A stretch of 64,000 nt of DNA from Labrenzia sp. THAF82 (GCF_009363435.1 NZ_CP045354.1:5794501-5858500); one strand, 5' to 3'; counted from the stretch's first letter, positions 37,886-47,495 are shown. Translations and numbers: made by a program. Notes: generated from the letters alone by a model not told the origin.

Positions 37886-37901
37886 TTAACATTCGATTAA
37901 C
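37886..37901. promoter_or_regulatory. Perfect CtrA-type box (TTAA-N7-TTAAC)
   Basis: TTAA at 37886-37889, seven bases, then TTAAC at 37897-37901, exactly the consensus for the cell-cycle regulator CtrA. It lies 437 bases before the DUF1194 gene and 29 bases before a doubtful minus-strand frame. Its target is not clear. Confidence 0.5.
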
Positions 37902-38307
37902 CATTTTTTCTTGCTTCAAGCGCGCGTTCAAGATGGGTTCTGTCCGAGCACTTACAACAATTCTGGTTTTTCTTTTCCAAACGTCGTCACTCAATAAAAA
38001 TTGAAGCCGTTAAACACAGCGGATCCAACCGCGATTTCATAGGCTTACGTATAGGTAATCTTTCGCGAGTTGGCTGGTCAGAAAATTTTGCCTAGCAATT
38101 CGACTTCGGGCTCACCACTTGTGGATAGAAGCCGCACTCCGTGCACATTCATTTTGCCAGCCAACCCGAATTACGTTACGGTTGGCATGTAGCTTGCTAA
38201 GTAAAATATCAAGCTGAGCCAAGGCATTCGCCCATTCCTCGTGAATAATTACGAGGGATGTTTAGATGAGGAATACAACGACAAAATAACAGGGGAGACG
38301 TGGCAAC

Positions 38308-38321
38308 CAGCCGAAAGGCTG
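38308..38321 (+). other. GNRA hairpin in the leader of the DUF1194 gene
   Basis: CAGCC-GAAA-GGCTG forms a five-pair stem with a GAAA tetraloop, immediately followed by AAGGAG and the ATG. It may shape access to the ribosome site. It does not match any riboswitch I know. Confidence 0.4.
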
Positions 38322-38337
38322 ACTTAAGGAGAAAACA

Positions 38338-39192
38338 ATGCGTCTCGACATAATGACGAAGCTCTGTGCACAGACAGTCTCTGCAATACTGTCCCTCTTC
38401 TGTGCGGCCATTATATTCGCCGCACCTTCGGCCGCCCGTGATTTTCGACCGGCCCTAACCTCCTCGACAGCCTACAGTTATGATCCAGCCAAGGAAGTGG
38501 ACGTTGAACTTGTGCTGGCCGTCGACATCTCCCAATCCATGGATACGGACGAACAGGAAGTTCAGCGAGCCGGATATGTTGCCGCGCTCACTTCAAGTGA
38601 ATTTCTGGACGCCATTCAAGTCGGTCCCATCGGCCGAGTTGCAGTCACCTACATGGAATGGGGCGGCGTAGACGAGCACTTCATCGTCGCCGACTGGACC
38701 GTGATCCAGGACGCCTCCTCTGCCTCTCATTTTGCTTCCAAGATTGCTGAGGCACCCCTCAGGCAGGTTCAACGCACATCTATTGCGTCAGCCCTGGAGA
38801 AATCCGTCCAACTGGTGCAAAGCAACGAATATACCGGCTTGCGCCAGGTTATCGACATTTCAGGAGACGGCCCGAACAATCAGGGCGGATCGGTGACGAA
38901 AATGCGCGACCGCATGATCGCAGCCGGCGTAACGATCAACGGTCTTCCGCTGATGATGAAATCCAACAAGAACACCTGGCAGGCCATGCTGCATCTCGAC
39001 CATTATTACGAGGACTGCGTGATCGGTGGTCCGGGCTCATTTGCCATCCCCGTCAGGTCACAGGAAGGTTTTGCCGACGCAATTCGCATGAAACTGGTCA
39101 TGGAAATTGCAGGCCTCCATTTGCCGAAGCCAGCACCCCATGTCCAGAAAGCTTCGGGGCGCGAACGTATCCGGTGTGACCTCTTCGACTGA
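38338..39192 (+). CDS. DUF1194 domain protein (secreted, von Willebrand A-like)
   Basis: 284 residues. Signal peptide (TVSAILSLFCAAIIFAAPSAA), then a DUF1194 domain: VELVLAVDISQSMDTDEQEV contains a DxSxS metal-site-like motif of von Willebrand A folds, with GRVAVTYMEWGG and VIDISGDGPNNQGG downstream. Family function is not established. AAGGAG precedes the ATG, and a strong terminator follows, so it appears monocistronic. A long AT-rich leader region precedes it. Confidence 0.88.
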   Translation: MRLDIMTKLCAQTVSAILSLFCAAIIFAAPSAARDFRPALTSSTAYSYDPAKEVDVELVLAVDISQSMDTDEQEVQRAGYVAALTSSEFLDAIQVGPIGRVAVTYMEWGGVDEHFIVADWTVIQDASSASHFASKIAEAPLRQVQRTSIASALEKSVQLVQSNEYTGLRQVIDISGDGPNNQGGSVTKMRDRMIAAGVTINGLPLMMKSNKNTWQAMLHLDHYYEDCVIGGPGSFAIPVRSQEGFADAIRMKLVMEIAGLHLPKPAPHVQKASGRERIRCDLFD

Positions 39193-39220
39193 CCCAGCCA
39201 CGTCTTCTCCAGTTTCAAAG

Positions 39221-39252
39221 GCCGCGCTCCCAACCGGAGCGCGGCTTTTTTC
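39221..39252 (+). terminator. Rho-independent terminator after the DUF1194 gene
   Basis: GCCGCGCTCC (39221-39230) pairs perfectly with GGAGCGCGGC (39236-39245), five-base loop, followed by TTTTTT. Confidence 0.92.
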
Positions 39253-39382
39253 CTTGTACAATGTCTGAAGTAATCGATTACATTCGCGCAGATCTTGCAT
39301 AAACTGCGGATCTGCCTTTGCGCAATCGGATCAATGGGGCTAAACACATCCCGCCGTACGTGACTGAACAGAAGGACACCTC

Positions 39383-39808
39383 ATGCCAGCTACGCTCGCA
39401 CTTGTTGCGCACGATGCCAAAAAGGACGCCATGGTCGAGTTTGCCAAGCGGCATGAGGACAAGCTTGCTGCGTTTGATCTGGTCGGAACAGGCACGACAG
39501 GCGGCCGCGTTCTGGAAGCCTGCCCGTCTCTCAAGCTGTCAAGGCTGAAAAGCGGACCGTTGGGTGGTGATCAGCAACTCGGCGCGATGATCGCGGAAGG
39601 CAAATTGCAGGGCCTGATCTTTTTTGTCGACCCGCTCTCGCCCATGCCTCACGATGTTGACGTCAAGGCCCTGATGCGCCTTGCCACTGTTTACGACATG
39701 CCTATGGCTCTGAACCCATCAACCGCAGACATACTGCTGCGCTCCGCGCGCCTCACCGGGCTGCAGACAACATCTGAGACACCTGAAGTTGGCTCCACCG
39801 CATCATGA
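39383..39808 (+). CDS. mgsA: Methylglyoxal synthase
   Basis: 141 residues. Substrate and catalytic motifs: LVAHDAKKDAMVEF near residue 6, GTGTTGGR, SGPLGGDQQLGAMIAEG with the catalytic Asp, and FFVDPLSPMPHDVDVKAL. It converts dihydroxyacetone phosphate to methylglyoxal and phosphate, a bypass of lower glycolysis. AAGGAC precedes the ATG. Its stop overlaps the glucokinase start by four bases, suggesting coupled expression of hexose entry and the bypass. Confidence 0.95.
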   Translation: MPATLALVAHDAKKDAMVEFAKRHEDKLAAFDLVGTGTTGGRVLEACPSLKLSRLKSGPLGGDQQLGAMIAEGKLQGLIFFVDPLSPMPHDVDVKALMRLATVYDMPMALNPSTADILLRSARLTGLQTTSETPEVGSTAS

Positions 39809-40845
39809 GTTTTTCTGAGAGTTCCAAGGCTTTTGCCTATCCGGTTCTGGTTGCCGATATTGGTGGTACGAATGCCCGTTTTGCGCTTGTCGACGGACCG
39901 GACGCCCCAACACGCATGTGTGGCAAGACGGCAACCGCCGACCATATTGATATTTGTTCTGCAATTCGCGGCACTGTTTTCCCGGAAACAGACATCAAAC
40001 CACGGACAGCGATCATTGCAGTGGCCGGTCCCGTTACGGGCGACAAAATTCCCCTGACCAACGCGGCCTGGGTGATTGAGCCGCTCAAGATGATATCGGA
40101 ACTGGGCCTTGAAGAGGTTGTTGTCCTCAATGATTTCGAAGCTCAGGCTCTCGCTCTGCCGGGCTATTCAGGTGAAGATGTCGAACAGGTAGGGTCCGGC
40201 GCGGTCCGTCCGGCCAGCACAAAATTCGTGCTCGGACCCGGCACTGGCCTGGGCGCAGCCGCCATGATCCACGCTGCCGCCACATGGATCCCGGTTCCTG
40301 GCGAAGGCGGTCACGTGGAGCTCGGCCCGGTTACAAAGGAAGACTTCGAAATCTGGCCACACATTGAACGGGTTGGCGGCCGCGTAGGTGCGGAACAATT
40401 GCTCAGTGGCACCGGATTGCCCCGCCTCGCGCGCGCCGTGGCGGAATGGATGCAGGCCGAGCGACAATTGGAAACGCCGGCAAGCATTACAGAAGCGGCT
40501 GAAGAGAATGACGCGGTTGCCGTCAAAACGCTTGAAGTCTTTGCCCGCGCGCTTGGCCGGGTTGCCGGTGATTGCGCCCTGACCGTTCTGTCTCGCGGCG
40601 GGGTTTATCTCACCGGTGGGGTGACGCCCCGAATTACCAGATTCCTGACTGACGGCAACTTCCGGGCTGCCTTTGAAGCCAAAGCGCCACACGAGGCGCT
40701 GATGGCCAAGATACCGACCTTCATCGTTCGCCATCCAAATCCTGCTCTGGAAGGGCTTGCGTCCTTTGCCAGGACGCCAGACGCTTTTGCGGTGGACATG
40801 CAGGGCCGGCAGTGGACCGGACCGGTTTCCGCCAACGACAATTGA
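39805..40845 (+). CDS. glk: Glucokinase (bacterial Glk family)
   Basis: 346 residues. VADIGGTNARFALVD is the N-terminal phosphate-1 motif; LNDFEAQALALPGY holds the catalytic Asp; GPGTGLGAAAMI is the phosphate-2 loop, and GEGGHVELGP and VYLTGGV complete the site. It phosphorylates glucose using ATP. Translationally coupled to mgsA; hrpB starts nine bases later. Confidence 0.95.
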   Translation: MSFSESSKAFAYPVLVADIGGTNARFALVDGPDAPTRMCGKTATADHIDICSAIRGTVFPETDIKPRTAIIAVAGPVTGDKIPLTNAAWVIEPLKMISELGLEEVVVLNDFEAQALALPGYSGEDVEQVGSGAVRPASTKFVLGPGTGLGAAAMIHAAATWIPVPGEGGHVELGPVTKEDFEIWPHIERVGGRVGAEQLLSGTGLPRLARAVAEWMQAERQLETPASITEAAEENDAVAVKTLEVFARALGRVAGDCALTVLSRGGVYLTGGVTPRITRFLTDGNFRAAFEAKAPHEALMAKIPTFIVRHPNPALEGLASFARTPDAFAVDMQGRQWTGPVSANDN

Positions 40846-40854
40846 CCTGACGCC

Positions 40855-43326
40855 ATGACTTCCGCGCCTGGCTTCAAGACCGCATTGCCGATAGACAGTG
40901 TATTGCAGGACTTGTTGCGCGCGCTTGAAGACAATGCGAACGCTGTTCTTGTTGCTGACCCAGGCGCCGGTAAGACGACGCGCGTTCCTCTTGCGCTTCT
41001 TGACGCCTCGTGGCGCGGCAACGGCAAGATCCTGGTTCTTGAACCTCGGCGATTGGCTGCTCGCGCGGCGGCACGGCGCATGGCCGAGGAGTTAGGCGAA
41101 AAACCGGGAGAAACGGTTGGTTACCGGGTTCGAATGGACTCCAAAATCAGCGCAAAAACGCGGATTGAAGTCATCACCGAAGGTGTATTCACCCGGTTGA
41201 TACTGGAGGATCCCGAACTGACCAGCGTGGCCGCAGTTCTATTTGATGAATTTCATGAACGTTCGCTCGACGGCGACCTGGGACTTGCACTTGCCCTTGA
41301 TGTTCAGTCCGCACTCAGAGACGATCTGCGCCTTCTGCCAATGTCTGCCACTCTCGATGCCGTAGGCGTCGCAGATCTTCTGGGCGCAGCTCCGGTCATT
41401 GAAAGCAAAGGACGCAGCTTTCCAGTTGAAACACGGTATCTCGGCCGGTCGACCTCAGAACGCATAGAACCCCAAATCGTACGCGCTATCCGGCAAGCCG
41501 TAGAGGAGGAAAACGGGTCCGTCCTCGTGTTCCTTCCCGGTCAGGGTGAAATCAAACGAACCGTCGACTTACTGGACGGCAAACTTCCCGCCAATTGTCA
41601 GATTGCGCCACTTTATGGCGGACTTGATGCCAAAGCACAGGATGCGGCAATCAAACCCGCGGCGCCCAACGCTCGCAAGATTGTACTGGCAAGTGCCATC
41701 GCCCAGACTTCGCTCACCATTGAAGGCGTACGCGTGGTCATTGACAGTGGCCTTGCAAGGGTTCCCAGATATGAACCGCAAACCGGTTTGACGCGCCTTG
41801 AAACGGTGCGTGTATCACGGGCGACGGCTGATCAGCGCCGAGGTCGAGCCGGGCGCACTGAAGCCGGCATCTGCTACCGGCTTTGGGACGAGGCGCAAAC
41901 GGTGGCCTTGCCGGAGGCGGAAGCACCGGAAATTTTGGAAGCGGATCTAACCGGATTGGTTCTGGATCTCGCAGCCTGGGGAACGCTTGATCCAACGAGC
42001 CTCAGCTTCATGGATGCACCGCCGGCAGCGGCCTGGAATGAAGCCAAAAACCTGCTCTCCGATCTGAATGCTCTCGACACTGCCGGGCGCTTAGCGCCTG
42101 CGGGAAAGGCACTTGCAAACCTGCCACTTCACCCCCGTCTTGCGCATATGCTGCTGGAAGGAATTGCCCGCGATCTCGGAATGACAGCCGCACTGATTGC
42201 GCTGCTGCTCTCAGAACCGGGGCTTGGCGGCAGGGACCCCGATCTTCGTTCCCGGTTGCGATCGCTACGCAACGACAGGGGACAACGCGCCAGAGACGGG
42301 CGAACACTTGCCGCACGCTGGCTGCACCAGGCGGGTGGATCGGGATCGGACATCGACGCTGAAAGCGCCGGACTTCTTCTGGCGCTCGCTTATCCAGACC
42401 GCGTGGCCCAAGCCCGTGGCAAGACCGGGCGCTTCCGCCTCGCCAACAGACGTGGTGCCGAACTTGATATCAGTCACGCCCTTGCAGCCGAACCCTTTCT
42501 CACTGTTGCGGATATTCAAGGAAAGGCCGCCAACGGGCGCATCCAACTCTGTGCGCCGATCTCCAGAGAGGATATCGAGGACCTTTTCAATGAAGACATA
42601 ATTGAGGAAGACGAAGTTCAATTGACGGCGGAAGGTACAATCAAAGCAAGGCGCGTAAAACGCTACAAAGCTGTTGAGCTTCAATCCGTTGTCGTTCAAT
42701 CACCGGACGCGGCCTCGGTCGAAAAAGCGCTTCTTGATGAAGTCCGGCGCCGTGGTGTCGCTCGTCTTAACTGGAGCAAGGACCAACAGCGTCTTCGAAG
42801 ACGAGTTGCCTATGCACGCGCAAACGGCGCGTCGGATCTGCCTGACCTTTCAGACACGTTTCTAGGTGAAACACTGGAGACCTGGCTGCAACCCTTTCTG
42901 GCCGGCATCACCAGAACCAGCGCGATCGATGTGGCCGTGCTCGGCAATGCCCTCAGCGTGTTGCTTCCTTTCGATGCCCAGTCGCGTCTTGACGCACTTG
43001 CGCCCTCATACTTCACAGCCCCGACCGGCAGCAAGGTTCCAATTGACTATGGTGCGGAGGCTGGTCCAACGCTTTCGATCCGTGTTCAGGAACTTTTCGG
43101 CACGACCCGTCACCCAAGCGTTTGCGGCGGTAAACTGCCGCTGATCCTCGAATTGTTGTCGCCCGCGCAACGGCCAATCCAGATCACGAAGGACCTTCCC
43201 GGTTTCTGGGCTGGGTCCTGGAAAGACGTGAAGGCCGACATGAAGGGACGCTATCCAAAGCACCCCTGGCCTGATGATCCAACGTCTGCGGAAGCAACGA
43301 GGCGGGTGAAGCCTCGGAAAAACTAA
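40855..43326 (+). CDS. hrpB: ATP-dependent helicase HrpB
   Basis: 823 residues. DEAH-type RNA helicase core: Walker A ADPGAGKTTRVPLALL, Walker B FDEFHERSLDGDLG, motif III MSATLD, motif VI QRRGRAGR; then HA2 and the HrpB C-terminal domain ending with HPWPDDPTSAEATRR, which is typical of HrpB. The exact substrate is not established; it is thought to be RNA. Last of a short plus-strand cluster after mgsA and glk. Confidence 0.96.
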   Translation: MTSAPGFKTALPIDSVLQDLLRALEDNANAVLVADPGAGKTTRVPLALLDASWRGNGKILVLEPRRLAARAAARRMAEELGEKPGETVGYRVRMDSKISAKTRIEVITEGVFTRLILEDPELTSVAAVLFDEFHERSLDGDLGLALALDVQSALRDDLRLLPMSATLDAVGVADLLGAAPVIESKGRSFPVETRYLGRSTSERIEPQIVRAIRQAVEEENGSVLVFLPGQGEIKRTVDLLDGKLPANCQIAPLYGGLDAKAQDAAIKPAAPNARKIVLASAIAQTSLTIEGVRVVIDSGLARVPRYEPQTGLTRLETVRVSRATADQRRGRAGRTEAGICYRLWDEAQTVALPEAEAPEILEADLTGLVLDLAAWGTLDPTSLSFMDAPPAAAWNEAKNLLSDLNALDTAGRLAPAGKALANLPLHPRLAHMLLEGIARDLGMTAALIALLLSEPGLGGRDPDLRSRLRSLRNDRGQRARDGRTLAARWLHQAGGSGSDIDAESAGLLLALAYPDRVAQARGKTGRFRLANRRGAELDISHALAAEPFLTVADIQGKAANGRIQLCAPISREDIEDLFNEDIIEEDEVQLTAEGTIKARRVKRYKAVELQSVVVQSPDAASVEKALLDEVRRRGVARLNWSKDQQRLRRRVAYARANGASDLPDLSDTFLGETLETWLQPFLAGITRTSAIDVAVLGNALSVLLPFDAQSRLDALAPSYFTAPTGSKVPIDYGAEAGPTLSIRVQELFGTTRHPSVCGGKLPLILELLSPAQRPIQITKDLPGFWAGSWKDVKADMKGRYPKHPWPDDPTSAEATRRVKPRKN

Positions 43327-43415
43327 CAGCCACCGATAAAGCAATTTTTAGTTGCAAGACCAAATAACATGTGTTTGGAAAACTAAGCTGCGCTGTTGTT
43401 TTGGATTCGCAAGCC

Positions 43416-44309
43416 ATGCGGAAAGTGTTCTTTTTTGTCTCATTTATTCTGTTGTCTGCAACGGCAAATGCTGAACCTAAATATATCGGAAAAGATGAAG
43501 CCCATTCGCTTGTCGTGACCATGATGTCCCGATTAGCGTCGTTACAAGACAAAGCAATTGGGTTACGCAGTCCAGATGAACCCGAAACACACCGAAAAAG
43601 TGTCCAGAATATTCTGAAACAGATCGTTGAGATTCAGGAACCCGTCAGACGAGCGTTTGAGCGCGACTTGGAGCTGGGTGCGTCAAAACTTGCGAACAAC
43701 GAAAAGGCCAGTGAACTAGCCAAGGTGTGGAAATGCTATCAAGCGACAACCGCGCTTGGGAAGTTTGCCTATATTGCCCTGGTCGAAACACGCCCCTTGC
43801 ATCGATCAAGCCTCACCGCAAAGTTGTACTTGGACTTCTTGAGAAAGCGAGAAGACTGTGAGTACCAACTTGGCAAAGTTCCTCCATCGCATCTCAAAAC
43901 ACCAACTGATGTCTATCGAATGTACCTTAAGATGATGGAGACCAGTCTGCGTGAAATGATGGCAATCGACGACCCTGACTTTTTGACCGAGGCAACCTCA
44001 AATGAACAGAACTGGATGCATCTGCACGATGAGCTCATCTGGCATCTGTACACGGAACAGCATTGGGAATTGTACAAGCTCTACACAATCAATTCCTTGT
44101 CCAGTATCCATCGAGAGAAGTACAAAGAAGACAAATACAAGCTCTGGCCCTGCCAGTCCATGCACGGCACCTACAATCAATTGACTGAACAGTTCGCGCT
44201 GAGTCTCACGGTTGGCTATCGTCCGTTGTTGGATGCTCGAAAAACCAACCGGCTAGTGAAAAAGTTCGCCGAATGCGATACGGCTCTGACATCGCAATCG
44301 GGCAACTAA
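43416..44309 (+). CDS. Secreted hypothetical protein, lower GC than neighbours
   Basis: 297 residues from the ATG at 43416, which gives a clean signal peptide MRKVFFFVSFILLSATANA; a GTG start at 43371 would bury it. Mature part is mostly helical by appearance, rich in Lys, Glu and Leu, with four cysteines (KCYQAT, REDCEYQ, LWPCQSM, FAECDTA) that could form two disulfides in the periplasm. I recognise no family. Base composition and codon choice look poorer in GC than hrpB and putA on either side, which suggests acquired DNA. Stands alone between hrpB and the end of putA. Confidence 0.65.
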   Translation: MRKVFFFVSFILLSATANAEPKYIGKDEAHSLVVTMMSRLASLQDKAIGLRSPDEPETHRKSVQNILKQIVEIQEPVRRAFERDLELGASKLANNEKASELAKVWKCYQATTALGKFAYIALVETRPLHRSSLTAKLYLDFLRKREDCEYQLGKVPPSHLKTPTDVYRMYLKMMETSLREMMAIDDPDFLTEATSNEQNWMHLHDELIWHLYTEQHWELYKLYTINSLSSIHREKYKEDKYKLWPCQSMHGTYNQLTEQFALSLTVGYRPLLDARKTNRLVKKFAECDTALTSQSGN

Positions 44310-44339
44310 ATCAAACTAATCATCGCATATTTGTTGCGT

Positions 44340-47300
44340 TCAATCATCTGAGGCTGCCACCAGGCTTGCGTTGCCACCGGCTGCTGCCGTGTTGATCGAC
44401 ACCACCTGTTCCAGTGCGAACCGGGTGAGGTAAACCGGACCACCCGCCTTCGGGCCAGTGCCGGAAAGGCCCGATCCGCCAAAAGGCTGAGTGCCGACGA
44501 CGGCACCGATTGTGTTGCGATTGACATAGACATTGCCGACAGACAAACGGTCGACCACCTTTTTTACAGTCGCGTCGATGCGGCTATGCACTCCAAGCGT
44601 CAGGCCATAGCCAGTGTCGGCGATCTGATCGAGAACCTTGTCGATGTCCTTTGCCTTGTAGCGCACCACATGCAGCACCGGGCCGAACACTTCGCGGGTC
44701 AGCGCTTCTGCCTGATCAAGTTCGATAATATGCGGTGAAACCCAAGAGCCGTTTGACAGGGAGCCGCTCGGCAAATCGCCTGCAAATCGCAACGTCTGAC
44801 TTTCAGACATTTCATGGATGTGCGCCATGATGTTGTCGCGCGCGTCCTCGTCAATCACCGGGCCGATATCCGTTGACGGCAGTCTTGGATCCCCAAGTTT
44901 GAGTTCTTTCGCAGCACCTTCCAGCATCTTGAGCAGTGTGTCGGCGACATCTTCCTGCACGTATAAAAGGCGCAGGGCAGAACAGCGTTGGCCTGCCGAG
45001 CGGAAAGCGGACATCATGACATCGTCGCAGACCTGTTCGGGCAAAGCGGTCGCGTCGACGATCATCGCATTAATGCCGCCCGTCTCGGCAATCAGAGGTA
45101 CGATCGGCCCGCGTTTTGCCGCGAGCGTTCCGTTTATTGCCCAGGCTGTTTCGGTCGATCCAGTGAAGGCCACACCGGCAACGGCAGGATGAGAGGTTAG
45201 CGCGGCGCCGACATCACCCTCACCCGGCAATAGATAGAAGGCATCTTCCGGGACGCCTGCTTCATACATCAGCTTCGCGGTTTCAAAGGCAATCAGCGGA
45301 GTTTGCTCCGCCGGTTTGGCAACCACAGCATTGCCTCCCAGAAGCGCTGCACTGATCTGGCCCAGAAAGATCGCCAATGGGAAGTTCCATGGCGAAATAC
45401 AGACAAAAACACCTCGGCCGCGATAGCGATATCGGTTCTCCTCACCTGTCGGTCCCGGCATCAACCTGCCTTCGCCGAAAAGCGTCCGCGCCTCGTGCGC
45501 GTAATAGCGGCAAAAATCGACGGCCTCCCGGATCTCCGCAATACCATCGGTCAGGCATTTCCCGGCTTCCATGGACAGGATCATCATCAACCGGTCACGG
45601 TTTTCCTCAAGCAAATCGCCAAGTCTGGCCAATGCTTCCGCCCGTTCATGCACCGGCCTTCGCGACCAGGCTTCAAAGCCCTTCCTCGCAGCGGCAACTG
45701 CCTCTTGTGCAGTTTCCCGGGTTGCAAATCTCACTGTGCCAACGCGGGTTGTTCCGTCCATAGGAGAAAAAACTGGATGCGCTTCACCGCCGCTGGAGAG
45801 CCCTGTTCCCAAAGGTGCTGCCTGCGTGAATGGAGCAGAGGTTTTGCACATGCCTTCAACCAAAAGGTTGCGTTCAACCGCATGACCGAATTCGACACCG
45901 TCGGAGTTCTGCCGGCTTGAGCCGTAAAGATCCGACGGCAAGGGAATAGACCTGTTTGTGGCGTGATGACCATTGTCGAGAATGTCCTTCGGCCTTTTCA
46001 GCAAGGCTTCTGTTGGCACTGACGCATCACCGACAATGGTGACAAAGGACGAGTTCGCACCGTTTTCCAAAAGGCGACGAACCAGATAGGCCAGAAGATC
46101 CTTGTGACCGCCGACCGGCGCATATATGCGGCATGGGAAACCGTCTCTCTCACACACAGACTTATAGAGACTTTCACCCATGCCATGCAGACGCTGGAAC
46201 TCGTAGCCTTCAGCCTTGCCGCCAGACAATTCGATGATCTGTGCAACCGTAAGGGCATTGTGGGTAGCAAACTGAGGATAAAGCACATCGCGGGCCGCCA
46301 GCATCCGCTTGGCGCAACACAAATAGGAAAGATCGGTAGCGGCCTTGCGCGTGAAGACCGGATAGCCGTTAGCTCCATTTTCCTGTGCGTGCTTGATTTC
46401 CGTGTCCCAATAAGCGCCCTTCACAAGACGCACCATCATCTTGCGCTTTGTCGTTCTGGCCGCATTCACCAGCCAGTCGATAGTCTCCACGCTTCGTTTT
46501 TGGTAGGCCTGCACGGCCAGTCCAAAACCATCCCAATTCGCAGTAACCGGATCGGCGAGCAAGGCGGCGATGACATCCAGTGAGATTTCAAGCCGATCGG
46601 CTTCCTCGGCATCGATCGTGAAATTGAGATTGCGGTCCTTGGCCATTTGCACCAGTTCACGCAGTCGCGGAAGCAATTCATCGCGCACCCTGTCACCATT
46701 AACAGCCTCATAGCGAGGATGAAGCGCTGAAAGCTTCACCGATATGCCGGGACGGTCCGGCAGGTCCTTGTCGCCGGCAGACTTGCCAATGGCCTCAATG
46801 GCGTTCGCGTAGGACTGGAAATAGCGCTCCGCATCTCTTGCCGTACGCGCGCCTTCACCCAGCATATCGTAGGAATACCTGTAACCCTTGGTTTCTTGCG
46901 CTTTCGCGCGTTCCAGAGCCTTTTGTATGGTTTCGCCCAGCACGAACTGATGCCCGAGAAGCTGCATCGCCTTACGGGTAGCCACGCGGACAGTCGGCAT
47001 TCCCATGCGTTTGACCAGGCTCGACAGAATACTCTGCGGCGTGTCACCGGGATGCAGCAAACGAGAGGTGATCCCAAGGGCCCAGGAGGATGCAGAGACC
47101 AGCCAGGTGTCCGATTTCTGATCTGAGGGTTCGTCAAAACGGGCAGCCGCCAGCTTGTCCTCAATCAGTTTGTCTGCTGTTTCCGCGTCCGGTACGCGCA
47201 ACAGTGCCTCGGCCAGAACCATCATCGCGAGACCTTCGCGCGTGGTCAGGCCAAACTCACGCATGAAATCCTCGACACCGCCAAGCCCGACCTGCACGGA

Positions 47301-47480
47301 ACGCATATCTTCTATAAGGCCGCGCGCGCGCTGATCGATCAACTTCTCGACAACTGGATCTGACGCGGCTTCTTTCAGAAGTGCCTCGACAAGCGCCTTG
47401 TCGTCGGGCGCGTAGTCCGCACGAAACGGAACCAGAATGTCACCATCACCCATCATCGCGGCAGCAGCAGTGGCAGTCAT
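44340..47480 (-). CDS. putA: PutA, bifunctional proline dehydrogenase and glutamate-semialdehyde dehydrogenase
   Basis: 1046 residues. There is no N-terminal ribbon-helix-helix, so this PutA is not a repressor. FAD-dependent proline dehydrogenase domain (about 80-470): RLVKGAYWDTEIKHAQ, then RIYAPVGGHKDLLAYLVRR. Aldehyde dehydrogenase domain (about 540-1020): FTGSTETAW, Glu in IAETGG (about residue 798) and the catalytic Cys in SAGQRCSALR (about 830). It oxidises proline to glutamate, with a channelled intermediate. Divergent from the Lrp-type regulator; GGGAGG precedes the ATG. Confidence 0.97.
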   Translation of the reverse strand: MTATAAAAMMGDGDILVPFRADYAPDDKALVEALLKEAASDPVVEKLIDQRARGLIEDMRSVQVGLGGVEDFMREFGLTTREGLAMMVLAEALLRVPDAETADKLIEDKLAAARFDEPSDQKSDTWLVSASSWALGITSRLLHPGDTPQSILSSLVKRMGMPTVRVATRKAMQLLGHQFVLGETIQKALERAKAQETKGYRYSYDMLGEGARTARDAERYFQSYANAIEAIGKSAGDKDLPDRPGISVKLSALHPRYEAVNGDRVRDELLPRLRELVQMAKDRNLNFTIDAEEADRLEISLDVIAALLADPVTANWDGFGLAVQAYQKRSVETIDWLVNAARTTKRKMMVRLVKGAYWDTEIKHAQENGANGYPVFTRKAATDLSYLCCAKRMLAARDVLYPQFATHNALTVAQIIELSGGKAEGYEFQRLHGMGESLYKSVCERDGFPCRIYAPVGGHKDLLAYLVRRLLENGANSSFVTIVGDASVPTEALLKRPKDILDNGHHATNRSIPLPSDLYGSSRQNSDGVEFGHAVERNLLVEGMCKTSAPFTQAAPLGTGLSSGGEAHPVFSPMDGTTRVGTVRFATRETAQEAVAAARKGFEAWSRRPVHERAEALARLGDLLEENRDRLMMILSMEAGKCLTDGIAEIREAVDFCRYYAHEARTLFGEGRLMPGPTGEENRYRYRGRGVFVCISPWNFPLAIFLGQISAALLGGNAVVAKPAEQTPLIAFETAKLMYEAGVPEDAFYLLPGEGDVGAALTSHPAVAGVAFTGSTETAWAINGTLAAKRGPIVPLIAETGGINAMIVDATALPEQVCDDVMMSAFRSAGQRCSALRLLYVQEDVADTLLKMLEGAAKELKLGDPRLPSTDIGPVIDEDARDNIMAHIHEMSESQTLRFAGDLPSGSLSNGSWVSPHIIELDQAEALTREVFGPVLHVVRYKAKDIDKVLDQIADTGYGLTLGVHSRIDATVKKVVDRLSVGNVYVNRNTIGAVVGTQPFGGSGLSGTGPKAGGPVYLTRFALEQVVSINTAAAGGNASLVAASDD

Positions 47481-47495
47481 GAAAACCTCCCAAAC

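Larger units (their letters stand above)
37190..38337. other. 1.15 kb intergenic region without convincing genes
   Basis: Lies between the regulator start (minus strand) and the DUF1194 start (plus strand). Two minus-strand frames (37410-37604 and 37561-37857) lack homology, good ribosome sites and coding-like composition. From about 37800 the base composition turns AT-rich. Contents I can point to: a short palindrome at 37305-37315, a perfect CtrA-type box at 37886-37901, a DnaA-like 9-mer with one mismatch at 38120-38128, a 7-base inverted repeat GCCAACC/GGTTGGC at 38160-38186, and a GNRA hairpin just before DUF1194. Confidence 0.55.

Noticed and set aside
38120..38128. DnaA-like box together with a CtrA box as a possible replication origin
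   Set aside because: Only one DnaA-like 9-mer with a mismatch, no cluster, and no origin-associated genes such as hemE, dnaA or parAB beside it.
38281..38337. Known riboswitch class in the DUF1194 leader
   Set aside because: Compared from memory with SAM-II, SAM/SAH, cobalamin, c-di-GMP, THF and fluoride motifs; no conserved core matches.
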